From Hyperoplus lanceolatus (lineage: Eukaryota; Chordata; Actinopteri; Uranoscopiformes; Ammodytidae): a stretch of 64,000 bases of DNA. Where the stretch lies: positions 6,871,001 to 6,935,000 of the forward strand of contig CM049408.1 in NCBI GenBank assembly GCA_026929865.2, in the 5' to 3' direction. Positions 35,530-48,823 of this stretch are shown in pieces. The translations under genes and the position numbers were made by a program. Below the pieces are notes generated by a model that ran no database searches, had not been told where the DNA came from, and saw only the letters and a list, made by a program, of their open reading frames with translations. Position 1 is the first letter of the stretch. Every line of letters starts with the position of its first letter.

Positions 35530-38500
35530 GGTCCTTCAAAGTGACAGCTGCCCCTTATTTCACCTGATTTTATTACATTTTACACAATGAAATGTCTGAC
35601 GGTGTTGACTTACAGAAAAGTGGTCCCACCATTTAGAATCCTTATAAAACATGAATGTGTTGTAGAAAAACTGTTTCTATTGATATGAGAGATGATTTAG
35701 TGTTGCGTTTGATGACAAAAGCTATTTTTAATCATTAAAGTAAATTTTTTATAGGTTTAATTGCATATAAAAGATTGAAACCTTCTCTGAGGACACACTG
35801 TTTTGGACGTTGTGAGAAGATAACAGGTGTCATATATTTGACATAATAATGATAAAATTTAATTTAAGGGGATAATTGTTCTCCAGACAATCTTTTCTTA
35901 ATCCCTAATATCTACAATTTTTTATATTTTTAGTTTTAAACATAACAGCAGTTACATATGGAAGACGGTCTTTTGTCCCGGTTCTCGAGAATCACTGATA
36001 TATTTTAACATTTACAACACATTTTCTTCCTAGAATTGCCAGCAAATTGAACATTATCAAACATTTGACTTATTTCAAGGCAAAAGGCTTGAAAAGCTCT
36101 TTTGATAATATAATACATTTGGTCTCAAGACACATAATCATGTTACTCTTTCTTATAATTTGTTTAATCAATAGGTGGTTGGTTTCAGGCTTTATGATGA
36201 AAACTAGTGACCTCTGCTTTCCTTTCAACACACGGGTGTGTTTCATTTGCAGCAGGTGTTTTGTGTTTTGTTTTACTCACCTTGTCTGCACTCAGCACTG
36301 CCTTCATTTTGAACTATGCTGATGTGGTTGATTTTACTGCTGACTAGGACCTTGTATCAACCCCACCCCTTCCATGAACTCTGCCCTCAGCCGCTCTACC
36401 AGTCTTCCTGAGGCTATTTCCTGCGGGTGTACTGATCGCGTCTAGGTGGAGGAAATTGTAGAACACAGTCCCTGGCCAATCACCTGTACAGCCCTTGACA
36501 GTGTATTACTAAAGCCATCTTTTATAGGACGTGCACGCTCAGTACTTGATCGTATTACAGTATACGTTACCAACTCAAGCTCTGCCTTCGGCCAAATTGC
36601 TGATACCCGTGCGTGTGTGCACAGAGCTCAGACTGCACACATATAGAGCATATTTGTGTAGAATAGCTCTGTGGCTCTTTAGAGGGGGGCAGGTCACTAA
36701 GACTTCTTGTTCATGTGCACATCCTGGTTGTTTCTGGTGCAGGACAAAAATGAGTATTGTATTCAAAGAAAGAAGGTCCACATAACAGCTTAATGTTCTG
36801 AAAAACACTTTAATATTGCAAAGGCCCGAATAACATTTCGGCAGAGAATAAGGCCTTCCTCAAGTGTTAGTCTTCTTGTTTGTGAGGCGGTGGCAGTTTG
36901 AAAGATGTAAATAAATGATTAGTGGTTAAAGTTTCTTCCCTTCGGCAGCAATTGTTCTGTCAGTCTCTCTACCCCGGGATGACCTCGGCTCAGAGTCTCA
37001 TCCCTTTCCTGGAAGCGGGGGTTTGCTTTAGCGTGTACTTAGTTTGGTACTTAATTTGATTCCATATTTATCGTGTTTTTTCTCTTGTACTGAATAAATC
37101 TGCACCACGTCTTAGTGGGGGAACAGCTGCTCATCGACAGTCATGTTGGCAACAGGCTTGTAGCAAGCAATGCTGTTTCTGAACAGATGTATTCAAAGTA
37201 GCAGATACCACATACCAAACTTGTCATCATGTTGATTCACATTTTACTTTCAACTGAAGGAATCTCATGAACTCTTCAAAGCAATTTCTGCCCATTGTTT
37301 TTATGGCCAACTGTCAAACCTTCTATTTGACGTGTCTGGTTTTAAAGGTGCAAAAGAGAATTGGCACTTGGTAGACTTGGTAGAAATGGAATATACTATT
37401 CATAAGTATGTTTTAAATAGTGTATTACAAATCCATTAGAAAATTACTAATTTAATGTTTATAAATAAAGTAAAAACTTTACATTGATTGAAGGTCTATC
37501 ATCATTCTCGCCACCTGAATTCTCATCAGTGGTGTTAAGTTGAATGGAGATGTCAGTCTCTTCTGAGCTACTGTAGACAATCATTTGCAAACTATTGCCT
37601 ATTTCGTCTGTACATCAGGGGCACTCTGGAGGGCACTACATCATGTATTATCATAGGTGCACCCAAGAGGTAACATTTGCTGCATTTATCTTTATAAGTT
37701 GCACTGTACTTTTAATTTGACCAAGTATTACTTATTCCAAACATGTCAACTTCCTAATTAATTACAATTACATTTTCTACAGTTAACTGGGTGTCTCCAG
37801 GCCATTTTACCATCATGCAAATGGGGCTTCAGTTTTTCCCCAAACCACAGAGTAGGACAGACACTCTACTACTGTTATCTCCCCGAGAAGGGATGAACCA
37901 GGGCCAAATGTGTAATGCTTATGGGCGAGGGACACTGTGAGGAGGTCAGGTCAGCCATTTGGGGGCAACAGTAATGGCCGCTTTGTGCCCGGCCCTGGCA
38001 ATGACAGTGATGATTACAAGTATACGCTCTCCAGCTACACATGAATTGCAGCGAGAAGTAGCAGGTGACACCAACACTTGGCACAGGGTCTTAGAGTGGT
38101 TAAGAGCTGACAAACACCAAACTGAATAAATGACCCACTCACCTTCTCGCTGGAGGTGTAAGAAATATACACTCAAACCATAATAGTTCTCCAATACCTA
38201 TTTTCTCTGCTTGGCGGTTCCCAATGAAAAAAAGGAAAGAAAAGTGAACGTAAAACAAGCCCGTGAAAGCCCATTGCCTCCAGGTAAAGATGAAAATAAA
38301 CTACATTATTATGTCTGATAATAGGGCAAAATGATACACTTAAAGTTATAACCCTCAAGCTTTTCATTCCAATAAACCCCATTTTGATTATTTCGATGGA
38401 AGCAATGTGTTCAGTTATTATATATCTATTTTGTTATTGTCTGTCTATTATTAATATTGCCACTAGTACAGTGTACCATTCTCACTCAGTATTTAAATTG

Positions 38501-38793
38501 CATATCCACTCACAAGAGACTCACAGGAAACAACGCACACATGATGTGATGCAGAAGACAAAAGCTGGTGCACATGCACATTTCATGTAATGAAAAAATC
38601 CAGTGGGCCCAAATAAGAACTAACACAAACTTAGCTAGAATTTATTTCAACAGGATCCTCACAGACTGTTACTAAACTAATGTCACATTGTGAACATGTA
38701 TATGTCTTCATTCATAATACCGGCCGTCTTCAAAATCTTTGTTATGTTAATGTGGGGAAGCTGCAAACTTAAAAGAGAGCAAACAGCCTTAAT
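35530..38793. other. No recognisable feature
   Basis: AT-rich sequence with short frames only (for example 36047-36322 plus). Nothing supportable seen. Confidence 0.35.
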
Positions 38794-38799
38794 CCAAAT

Positions 38800-39345
38800 A
38801 TTTTCATTTTCCTTTATTTATTCTCGAAAGATCAATTGAGGTTACCCTCTTTTACAATGACGTCGAGACAGATACACAATATACAATGAGAATACACAAC
38901 AAGCTTACAAAGAGACAACAATTAAAACATTCAGATCAATTGAATAAAATAGAACAATAGCCTAATTAAAACAGTTACAAGTGGAGTGGGGCTGATTCAA
39001 AATAATAACTTTAAATTGGTTAACAGTTATGAGTGTATTTATTTTAATTTGATGTTGTAGGCTGTTCCAGGAGTCAGGGGCACTGTGGCTAAAAGCAGTC
39101 TTACCAAGGTCAGACCGGGCGTATGGAACATTTAACATGAGCATGTCAGTTGAGCGGGTTTGATAAAGCCCATCAGAGATATGCAGCATTGTTGTCAAAT
39201 AGAGTGGCAGCTTTCCGGTCAGGGCTTTATATATAAAAATATGCCAATGTGCATCACGTCTCTCTTTAAGAGAGGACCAACCAACCTTTTCATATAAAAG
39301 ACAATGGTGAGTGTCATAAGCATCTGTCATAAGCATAAGCATCAA
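38800..39345 (-). mobile_element. 5'-truncated LINE, copy 1
   Basis: The minus-strand frame ending at 38962 encodes the C-terminal end of a LINE reverse-transcriptase protein (YDTHHCLLYEKVGWSSLKER and onward to STCNCFN), nearly the same as copy 2 at 43.4-44.6 kb. It is followed by a 3' UTR with the shared phrase CTCGACGTCATTGTAAAAGA or variant, and an A/T-rich end (GAATAAATAAAGGAAAATG). The 5' end breaks near 39325-39345 amid a short GCATAAGC repeat. No catalytic motif remains. Confidence 0.82.
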
Positions 39346-42300
39346 ATAATTTTTTCAAGTGCAATGTCAAATCTAAAAATGCCTAATGAAAGTTACTGCT
39401 CGGGAACTCTGAAACTATTACAGAAACATTTAAAAAACAGTGTTGTAAGGAATGAGTTGGGTGGATTATGAATCCTTTTATGGATACGGCCTCCTGTTTG
39501 TGTCTGGCAGGATCGCCTCATCAACATCACATGCAATGTAATCCTTTGAGGAGCAGCAGCGAAAATATTGCCTGGTGCTTGTGACCGGTGACTGGGCATG
39601 GTCACCGAAGTTAGAGGTTGTGATGCTTTGGGCATGGCAACCACTTTGAGTGTTTAAACATTAAGCAAACACTGTATACTATTCTTTTTTATTTCTAGGC
39701 TGCCATGCATTTCATGCCAAAATAACGTCCGTGAAAATTAAATGCATTCCATTGTTTACTTTAAACCAAGGGACACAGATATCATTCAATTGATGTTGGC
39801 AAACAGGACAAACAAGAGAGGAGTGGTTTACATCCCTGCAAACACTAGACTAGTGTATGAATCCAATCATAAGTTGTGGTTATGTGAGTCCAGCCTTGCA
39901 CTTGATTGGTATTGCACAGCAATGTTTTAGAGCAGACTCGTTCCCCCTTGCAACATTGTTGTCCTTGATGGCATGATGCGAGGTATTGTGTGGAAAATTG
40001 CTTGCAGTGCGACTGAGTGTGTGTATGTGTGTATTGTCATGACGCATGCTTCTACAAAAGGTTTGAAAATGGGATTCAGGGTTGTTGACAACGTACGGCG
40101 CGGTTTATTCAGTGATATGTACTGCGTGTGAGAGAGAAACTTATTTGACGGATATCTGGATTCCTGCTGCTGAAAAAATGTCTTGCATGAAATTTTCATC
40201 ATCCAAGTGACGGACTTCAACAGGATTCCCGTGAAGCGAATCTGCAGCTCACACCTTTACTGGCAAACACACAGTCAGATCCACAAAGCTTTGTCTCCTT
40301 CTTTTGACACATTGTTATGACTTCACATACTTTGGATGTGTCACGTTGCATAATGCTTCGGTTCAGACCTCCCAAATCATAGTTATTCATGAGAGTGGTA
40401 ACACCATAAATCCCATTGCTATACTGCGTCTCACTTATATTATTCTCAATGAGTTTCCTTTTGATAGACTTCCCCAAAGCTTATCAATCACTTAGTTTTC
40501 AATCGCTTTGGTGCCCCCTCTAGTACGGAGCCCCGATGCGCCGCATATAGTGCATACTTTGCGACACTGCCTATTGAAGATTAATTCTGGGAGTTTTCCC
40601 CTATCCGATCTAAGGTTCTAGGGATGAATGCTGTGCAGAGGGTTTAGTGCCTTGATAAATACAATTAACTTAACTTTGATAGTCAGTGACCAGGTATGGC
40701 TGTGGAGCGAGTGTGGTAGAATGTCCATGTAGTACCGATAGTACATTACATTATAGCAGTAGGGTAATAACAAGAGACAAATGGAAAAATACATTCTCAA
40801 AATTGGCAAGGGAGGAAGAGTAGCATTCATTTTACTCTCTAGCATGGTTTAAGGTACATATACACTGGATCATTCATTTCCCATAATGCAACTCAATAGA
40901 TTCTTACGTTTGGCCATTGGTAAATGCCTCCCTCCCTGAAACATCACACTAATGGTTGAAAGGCAGACTTTCTGTTAAAATGTTTAGTCTCCAAGCTCAA
41001 GCCAATCAACCCAGTTGACATAATCACAGTCCGTCAGCAGGGTTATTCTCTCAGTCAAACCTCCTCCAGAGACAGTATTCAACTGTTTTCACAGGCTGGT
41101 AGTAGTAGTTGAGTTATACCCTTTAAGTCATCAGTCATATGTTGTGTACTGGATTGACACCTGCAAAAAGAGACTTTTCACAACTCAGCCTCCAAAAATG
41201 TGCCCAAAGTGAGGATTTTCAATTGATCTACATAGTAAATGATATCGATTAAGCATCCAGTCCAATGACAAATCAACATAAATTATAACTTATAAAGGCT
41301 GCTTCATTAGAAAGTGATACTTTGTAATATTCAATACACTATAGAACCCTGGGTTTGGTGCCCTTTCGGCTTTGAAGACCTACTTTGTGATCTTGACTGA
41401 TATGACGTGAATGTTTTTACATAAAGTCTGGTTTTATTTGGACAGTGGGAATAGACAGACAGTGAGGGAGGAGAGTAGAGGTCAAGGTCTTAAGAAGCCT
41501 GCAGCAAAGCCAGTACAGACATTTAAAGCTGTATAGCCAACACCCATCTCTTTCAATTCCAAATTACCTAAATAATTATAAATATTTTAACCTAAACACC
41601 CGTTCATGAAGACAATTCAACATGCTGTCTGCATATTGGCCTATTCATAAATTAATTTCATGAGTATGAGCCTAAATGTTACCCTACTGTATAAACAAAG
41701 ATATTGTGTTTTCCACCATATTCAGTTTCTCTTCATTGCTCAAAAGGCAAATACACAAAGGAAAAAGTAACAAGGAGATCTCAGGTTAACTTTATACCCC
41801 TGACACAGTTTTAGACAAAGGCCTTTTATGCTGTGATTAATGCATTGTTCTCTCTCTATACAAGATGTCTGCTGTATGCAATGATTTGTTTGCACGTTCG
41901 TGAGGCTGGCCTTGGTATGCTGTCTCCCGCTTGCCATAGACAAAGTCTGATGATGTATTGTTTGGTTCCTCTTATCGATTAAGCATCCAGTCTTAATCAA
42001 ATGAGACATATGAGTGATACCAACAAGCAAATTGGCTTGTTGATTAAACAGCAACAAACAGATCATAGAGAAAGATTTTCAAGCGACTCCGTGAAGCCTT
42101 TTGACTAATGATTAATTCTGTGTTCTCCACGAGAATAGCAAACGAATGTTCTTTGTCTGATTGAAATACGCTTTTACTTTAGTTTAAAATGCACTCAAAT
42201 GCTGTTTTGCTAGCAGTAAAGAAAAACGTTTTATTAAACTGCTGGAAAGGAAAGACCGCTAATGGAAACAAATTTGTACTGTTGACTCACTCTGCATACA

Positions 42301-43109
42301 TTGATTTCCATGCACCCTCAGGTCTCTTTCGTTCCTATTTGGATTTTTTTTTCATTAAACTGGTCAGCAGCAGAGGCTTCTCCTGGCTGGCTCGCCAGTG
42401 GTTTTTCATGGCCTGAGGCATTGATTTAGCCACACAGGCTCAACAGACACGTGGACAGACCGCAGACCAAGGCCATCCAAAGTGTATGGCGGTGAAAGGT
42501 AGAAGGAGGAGTTGGGGGGGAACAGGATACCACCGTGTGCAGGATATATCTAGAAAGGTGTAGTAGTGTTTCCCCCTCAAGCCGGAATATCTCTTCCCAG
42601 CGGGGGACTTCTGATAGCTTGTCCAACATCAGTGACCTCCTCCCCACCTCAAAGTAATGAAACAGGCACAATGTTGGATCAGCTCAAGGGGAGAAAAATA
42701 GGCTGTATGACTGGGTTAAAAAGGGGATGAGGGGGTCTTTTTTTAAGAAGAGGTAATTCTAACTAAATACATTTAATCAAGTAGTGTACTTAAATACAAT
42801 TTTGGGGCAATTGTAGTTGACTTGTATATTTTCTTTTCTTCATACTCCATTTTATATATCTGATCATTTAAATAACTAATTAACACAGAACATAATAGTT
42901 CATACAATATTGTATATACCCAACACTGTCAGAAATTATTTGGCTATTGACTTTTTTTACGATGTTTAAAGCAAATGTGCCAAAAATGTCATGACTTTTA
43001 ATATCCTCAGTTCATATTCCTGATTATGCTAACATACTTAGGTATCATACTGTAGATGCAGGACCTTTACTTGATCCAGAGTATATTTTACAGTTTAGAT
43101 GCATTCTTC

Positions 43110-43112
<3 letters not shown>
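39346..43112. other. Long stretch without a recognisable gene
   Basis: Short frames only (for example minus 42066-41740, 108 codons, with no recognisable content). A 20-bp direct repeat, TATCGATTAAGCATCCAGTC, occurs at 41243-41262 and 41973-41992. Confidence 0.35.
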
Positions 43113-43148
<36 letters not shown>

Positions 43149-43397
43149 TTTATTTATACAGGTATATCCCATTGAGTCCGAAGACTCTTTTTCAAGGGAG
43201 ACCTGTTCCCATTCCCACGTTACCATTCACACACCGATAGCAGGCTAACTATCGACATTCACACGAGGCAAGGTGGGTGAAGTGTCTTGCCCAAGGACAC
43301 AACAACTATGACACAGGTGGCAGGGCGGGGATCGAACCTCCAACCCTTTTTGATCATCGGCCAACCCGCTCTACCAACTGAGCCACAGTCGCCCCTT
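43113..43397 (-). mobile_element. tRNA-derived SINE, full head, minus orientation
   Basis: Read on the minus strand it begins AAGGGGCGACTGTGGCTCAG, with an A box (TGGCTCAGTTGG) and a B box (GGTTCGATCCC) in a tRNA-like head. The body contains GGGCAAGACACTTCACCCAC and AGTTAGCCTGCTATCGGTGT, then AAATAAAGGTT and a poly-A tail of about 32 (the T run 43113-43144). Same family as the truncated copy at 29050. Clear target duplications were not found. Confidence 0.85.
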
Positions 43398-43431
43398 ACT
43401 TAAGTAAGGATCTGAATACTCCCCCCACGAC

Positions 43432-44567
43432 TATTTTCATTTTCATTTCATTTAACTTTTATTTATCCTCGAGAGACCAGTTGAGGGGTGACCCTCATTT
43501 TCAATGACGTCGAGTCAAAACAAATTCAAAAACAACAATACATACAAAACAAACAAAACAATTGAAATATTTACAAAGTGGTGAAGAGTGGCAGCAATTA
43601 AAAGGAATAAAGTACAATATTGCCTAATTAAAACAGTTACAAGTAGAGTTTGGCAGATCCAAGATAGTCTGTTTAAATTGGCCAAAGGATATGAATGTAT
43701 TTAGTTTAATTTGTTGCTGTAAGTTATTCCAGGAGTCAGGGGCACTGAAGCTAAAAGCTTTCTTTCCCAGCTCAGACCGGGCTTGTGGGACATAAAGCAT
43801 AAGCATGTCAGTGGAGCGGGTTTGATAAAGCCCATCTGAAATGTGCAGCATTTCAGTTAAATAACGAGGAAGCTTCCCGGTCAAGGCTTTGTAAATAAAA
43901 ATGTGCCAATGTGCGTCACGTCTCTCTTTAAGGGAGGACCACCCAACCTTTTCATATAAGAGACAATGGTGTGTATCATAAGCATCTCCTGTGATGAATC
44001 TTAAAGCAGAGTGAAAAACAGAGTCTAGGAGTTTAAGACATGAATGTGATGCATGCCGGTAGACCACATCACCGTAATCAAGGACAGACATGAAAACTGC
44101 CTCAATAATCCTTTTCCTACTAAATAAAGGGAAGGTGGTTTTATTCCTATAAAAATAGCCAATTTTTTGTCGTAGTCGACAAACAAGATTGTTTATATGA
44201 AAATGAAAAGTGAGTTTATCATCTAACCAGATGCCGAGATATTTATACTCTGTGACTCTTTCAATTAAAAATCCATTCTTTGTAAACATATTAAAATCAT
44301 TAAAATGTGTAGTTTTTGCTCTGGAGAAACACATATATTTGGTTTTGTCTGTATTAAGAACAAGCCTGAGGTCCACTAGACAGTCCTGCAGGGTGTTAAA
44401 AGAGCTTTGTAGGTTCTCAATAGATTGGTGCACCGAATCGGAAATGCAATACAGTACTGTGTCGTCAGCGTATAGATGGGCGTGACAGTTTTTTAGCGAT
44501 GAAACAATGTTATTTATATAAATTGTGAAAAGAACTGGACCTAGAATTGAGCCCTGTGGGACTATTT
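43432..44567 (-). mobile_element. 5'-truncated LINE, copy 2, with reverse-transcriptase fragment
   Basis: Minus-strand non-LTR retrotransposon fragment. It starts inside the reverse transcriptase at the conserved PQGSILGPVLF motif (near 44560), continues through the catalytic YADD box (HLYADDTVLY, near 44470) and the thumb region, and keeps the whole C-terminus to a stop at 43624. The 3' UTR holds CTCGACGTCATTGAAAATGA and ends in AAATAAAAG and repeated AAATG units, as in LINEs with short tandem tails. The motifs place it in the jockey/L2/Rex-type group; the exact clade is not determined. It lacks the endonuclease and the first part of the RT, so it cannot move itself. Confidence 0.87.
43624..44567 (-). 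pseudogene. LINE reverse transcriptase, C-terminal part
   Basis: About 314 codons are open in one frame, although the first methionine lies only at 44433. Order: RT motif with PQGSILGP, YADD active site (two of the metal-binding Asp residues), the NTDKTKYMCFSR segment, YKYLGIWLDDKLTF, and the region LLYEKVGWSSLKERRDAHW to the C-terminus. Copies DNA from its own RNA in intact relatives. No internal stop is seen, so the truncated insertion looks fairly recent. Upstream sequence is not LINE, so truncation happened at integration or soon after. Confidence 0.8.
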
Positions 44568-45949
44568 AATATTAGATGTGTTTTTACTTTTTTACTCAAG
44601 TGGTATTATTATACAGTAGGTGACTTGTAACTTGTAATGAGTAATTATTCTAGTATGGTTTTCAGGTACTCTTTGCACCACAGTTTTGAAGTGAGGTAAA
44701 CATCCTCCATCTGAGTCCTCTGGTGAAGGTCCACGGTGACTCTTCTTTGCTGTTGTCCCTCGAAGGAGAATAATTTCCACAGTGTCAGTGGGGGGAAAAG
44801 ATGGCTAATGAAAGCAGTATAAAGAGAGATAAAAGTGTACCTACCTCGGTGGCTCCCTAGGTGATCAGTAATTGTTGCAGCTTTGTAATGAAAGCTGAAG
44901 CACACATGCCTCTGGTCAAGGACCCACATGACACCATTAGAGGTTTGTGTGTGTGTGGGGGGTGTGGGTGTGTGTCTCCTCTGGGTCTACTTGTGTCATA
45001 TTAGACCCACGTCAGCGGCTTGTTTGGGGCTTCTCCTACAAAGTAGTCCCCAGCAGGGTGACTACTTTGGTGATTGGAGCATGTCCTCCATGGACAATTA
45101 GGAGAAACTGGATGTCCCTTTAGGACGATCTCCCATACATGTCCGTAGGTATGCTCCATTTAGACTGATCTATGACTGTAACAATAGATGCAAGGTCCAT
45201 GTTGGATTCCTAACATATTTTATGAGATAAGACCCTACATCAAAGCAGTGCCTAAAGGTTAAGTTTTAACTATCACTTTAAGGGCCTTATACATTCATTT
45301 ATGTTGACATGTATTCATAAAGGCATTTTTACTTCATCAAACTACCACAAACCAATTGTGTCACAATCAACCTCTGGCCTTTGGGACCCCTAAAGTCTGT
45401 GGCTGATCCAGTGGTCATCCAGACTAACAATGGAAGAACAATGGGGCTCATTTATCTCGGCTGCAATAAGAATCCTTCATTTACAGATGACATAGTGACA
45501 CTTCTTTATTTTTTTGTTTTACGCTAATGAGTAAAATTGTTGTATTCTGTCAAGCTATCCACTCCGTTGTCTTCTCTTACTAACTAGGATGGATATTGTA
45601 GCAGTGTGGTGTGCATAGAATTATACTTGTATGTGGTTTTACTGTTCCGCTGAAGTTTTATAGTTTAATTAGGACTTTACTGCAAATCCCATTTGCAGCT
45701 CCACCTACCTCACCAGAGACAGTAAAGCTTGAATCGATATAGTTACAATTATGCCTTTAATGTATGTCCAAGACAATCCATGTGCAGCTCCGAGTGTATT
45801 TGTGAATTTTAAATACCAGAATCAGAGTTATAAGATGTGAATCTGGCAAACAAGGGTCCTCTGCCTCCTAAATAATGTATTATGATCCAGATTTAAGCAT
45901 GTTAAAGAGATATGTTACCAGTGGAAATATGAGGGCTTAGTGCAAATAT
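44568..45949. other. No recognisable feature
   Basis: Short frames and a small GT-rich patch near 44946-44975. Nothing supportable seen. Confidence 0.35.
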
Positions 45950-46575
45950 CTCACACAGGTACACTTGAGGGTGCTCTACAAAAAAGCCTCTGGGACCATA
46001 TAAGTCAGCATGAAAGTATTTTTCACTCATTAGCATAAACTGAAAAACAGTTTTTTTTACCACAACTTTCTCAGATTTTACGCAATCAACACCAAATTGA
46101 TCACGAAGCACCAGGGGAATATAAATATCCTTAAAAGATTAGTAGGATAGCTTGAAACACATGGCCGCCATTGACCAAAACAATTACGGAGGGGAGGGGC
46201 TGAGAAACTAATTGGCCATAACTCATTGGCCATAGGTCCTATCATCATAAAACTTACTGGATACGTGCAAAACACGTGTGGTAGCATTTTACATAAGGCT
46301 TTTCATAGGGGGCGCCACAAATGCGAAAACCATAGCTCAAAACTGCAAAGTTTGAGAGGCCACGCCCCTCGCCCCCTGACTCTGATGGACTTGTCATTTC
46401 TTACTCATTTACAGCTCTAGATGCACTACAATAAAGCCTCTTGGCCCATAGGGGTCAGCCATGGTTTTTTCCCCAACTAATTTGCATAAACTGAAATACA
46501 GTCATGTATTGACATTTACTTTATGGATTTCCAACCCATCATCACCAAATGTTGAGAAACCGCAGGTAGAGTTGA
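45950..46575 (+). repeat. Diverged direct duplication, about 450-bp spacing
   Basis: 45972 to about 46110 and 46424 to about 46562 share a run of phrases in the same order: CTACAAAAAAGCCTC or CTACAATAAAGCCTC, a GTCAGC phrase, GCATAAACTGAAA, and ATCAACACCAAATTG or ATCATCACCAAATGT. It looks like two units of an old repeat. The second unit is cut off by the repeat that starts at 46579. Confidence 0.5.
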
Positions 46576-46578
46576 CAT

Positions 46579-47249
46579 AGGAAGGGATCCCTCTCCCAGG
46601 ACGGACATTGTGCAATAGATGTCATATGTACAGAAAATAATAGAAGAATGAATACAATCATTGACTCGATGTTTACATGGTTATACTAAAGTAAAATATG
46701 AATAGTGAAGTGTGGATGAAGCAGGACTTCAGTTGCTGCCAGAGAAGGTACCTGATCTACACCGTCTCGTCTCCACCAGGGAAAACCTGAAGAGGATAGA
46801 CAGACAACCAATGAGCGGAGCAAAGTGAACATAAAGAATAAACATGCATGAGAGTAGAAGAGTACTATCCTGCTGGGCGATGTATCAATGCTGATGTGAG
46901 GCACTAGAAGCAAGGGGCAGTCCCTTCCTTGGAGGGCTGATCCCGCACAGAACCCAGAGTCAGTAGAGCCGCAAGACAGAGAGATAGAGAACCCCCGAAG
47001 CATCGCTCTGCCGATCGTGAAAGACAGACAGAGAAACACAATGTTAGGGAAATGCAAGAATAAATATTCAATAATCAGTTATCAGTTATAGTGTTTGCTT
47101 CGGCAGGACATTTATGCACTGGAGAGACAACAGTAATCAGGCGTGGACACAGAGACCAAGGTCGTCTCTCAGGCTATTACTATTAACACTAAGCTCTAAT
47201 GGAAGGTTAGGTCAAAGAGATAATTCTTAAGTTTAGATTTAAACACCTC
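46579..47249 (-). repeat. Second copy of the 15.4-16.2 kb interspersed repeat
   Basis: Shares GGGATCCCTCTCCCAGGACG, the CAATAGATGTCATA phrase, CGTCTCGTCTCCACCAGGG, AACCAATGAGC and AGAGTACTATCCTG with 15439 to about 16170, in the same order and orientation. It is interrupted on the right by the terminus of a hAT element at 47250. Confidence 0.75.
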
Positions 47250-48823
47250 CAGTGTTTCCCCCAGCACTATATGGTTAAGGTGGCCGCCTTAGCAACACTA
47301 GGGCCCCGCCTTGACTACCAATGTATTAAAAAAATAAAAATTTGGCATCGGTAATACTGTTTACAACATTAGTCGTGCCAATAAAGCTTTTTGAATTTAA
47401 TTGAGGCGGCGGCCTCTGGTGGTTGAATATATTGTTGCATAGTCTATCATAGTCACCTGCCAATCTACTGCTGCTCTGTGGTTAATTTGAACGGAATCAG
47501 ACATCGCGAACTGTCATCTTCCGAGGCAGCTTGATTTTTCTTAAAAACGGGCTTAAAGCAACAAGGTAAGATCATTATTAACCGTAACTCCATAAAATAC
47601 AAGAATATACTTAACCTTACGTTCAAATTTTTTAAACGATGAAAACATAGGCTACACTTATTGAAACCCTTACCTTTGTACATGGCTTTACTTGCAATAG
47701 GCCAATATAGCCTAGCTAAATGGATGGCAAAAGACAGTCCAAAATTTCAGGCTTCTTTATGCAAAGAAGCAGACCAACTTCGCTGTCATCGGCACCACCT
47801 CCTCCGCCTTTTTTCTGCAGAATATGTAGATCTAACCGTCAATCAGCAACACGCGGCACTTCACAAAGGCCATTCATAGAAATCCCATGCACAAACTATA
47901 GACGTGATGACGTCCAAGAACCACTCTGCATGTGTGGCCTCACAGCCCAATCCAGCAAAAGTAAGTGTTTGTAAAATAAAGTAACAAACTAAGAATATTT
48001 AATTTATTTATTATATAATCATAATTATAATTATTATACAACTTATTGAATATTTCTTAATTAGATCCGTCAATCAGTGAGGCATTTCAACCGATTATGA
48101 ACAAGGAGCATGAGGCCATAATTGGTGGTTTTAAATGCCTTTACTGGCTTGTCAAGCTCGAGAAAGCACACCACACCAACTACCCTGCATTGCGTGACCT
48201 GGCAGACCTTCTAGGTTGTGACTATTTTGCCAAATTGAGGGTAAGATTTTTCATTATGAATGTATTATGACTGATGACTGAGTATGAATGTCACTCGTTA
48301 TGACTTACTTTTGGTAAAATTAACTGTTAAGGCACATTTTTCTTCTTCTAGATTGATCAAAGAACCAACTACAGGTCCTACAACATTGTGGACGACATGT
48401 TGCAGATTTTGGCCGAAGTGGTGGACGAGCCCAATTCAGCAGCAATAAAAACCTCAAAGGCTATAGGCCTGGAAATCGATGAGTCCGCGGACATTTCAGT
48501 TTTAAAACAACTGAACATTAATGTCAGGTAGAGTAGTTGTCACCTCTTAAGCACCTTGTGATGTCCTCTTTGTGTAATAAAAACAGGATCACATGTAATG
48601 ATTTTATACACATTTCAGGTGTACTGACAAAGAAGGGCAGCTCTTCTGCCAGTTCCTGGATCTGGTATCCATAACAGATGGCAAGGCAAAAACCATTGCC
48701 GAGGCAGTGAAGGAGGTCATTATACGTAGAAAAGGGAATACCTCAGGATCTGATTTATGGCCTTGGCACAGACGGAGCATCAGTCATGACCGGTAGAGTG
48801 AATGAATGAATGAAGGAAATGTA

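Noticed and set aside
43320-43397. Possible tRNA gene on the minus strand
   Set aside because: It is the tRNA-derived head of a SINE that continues into a body and poly-A tail.
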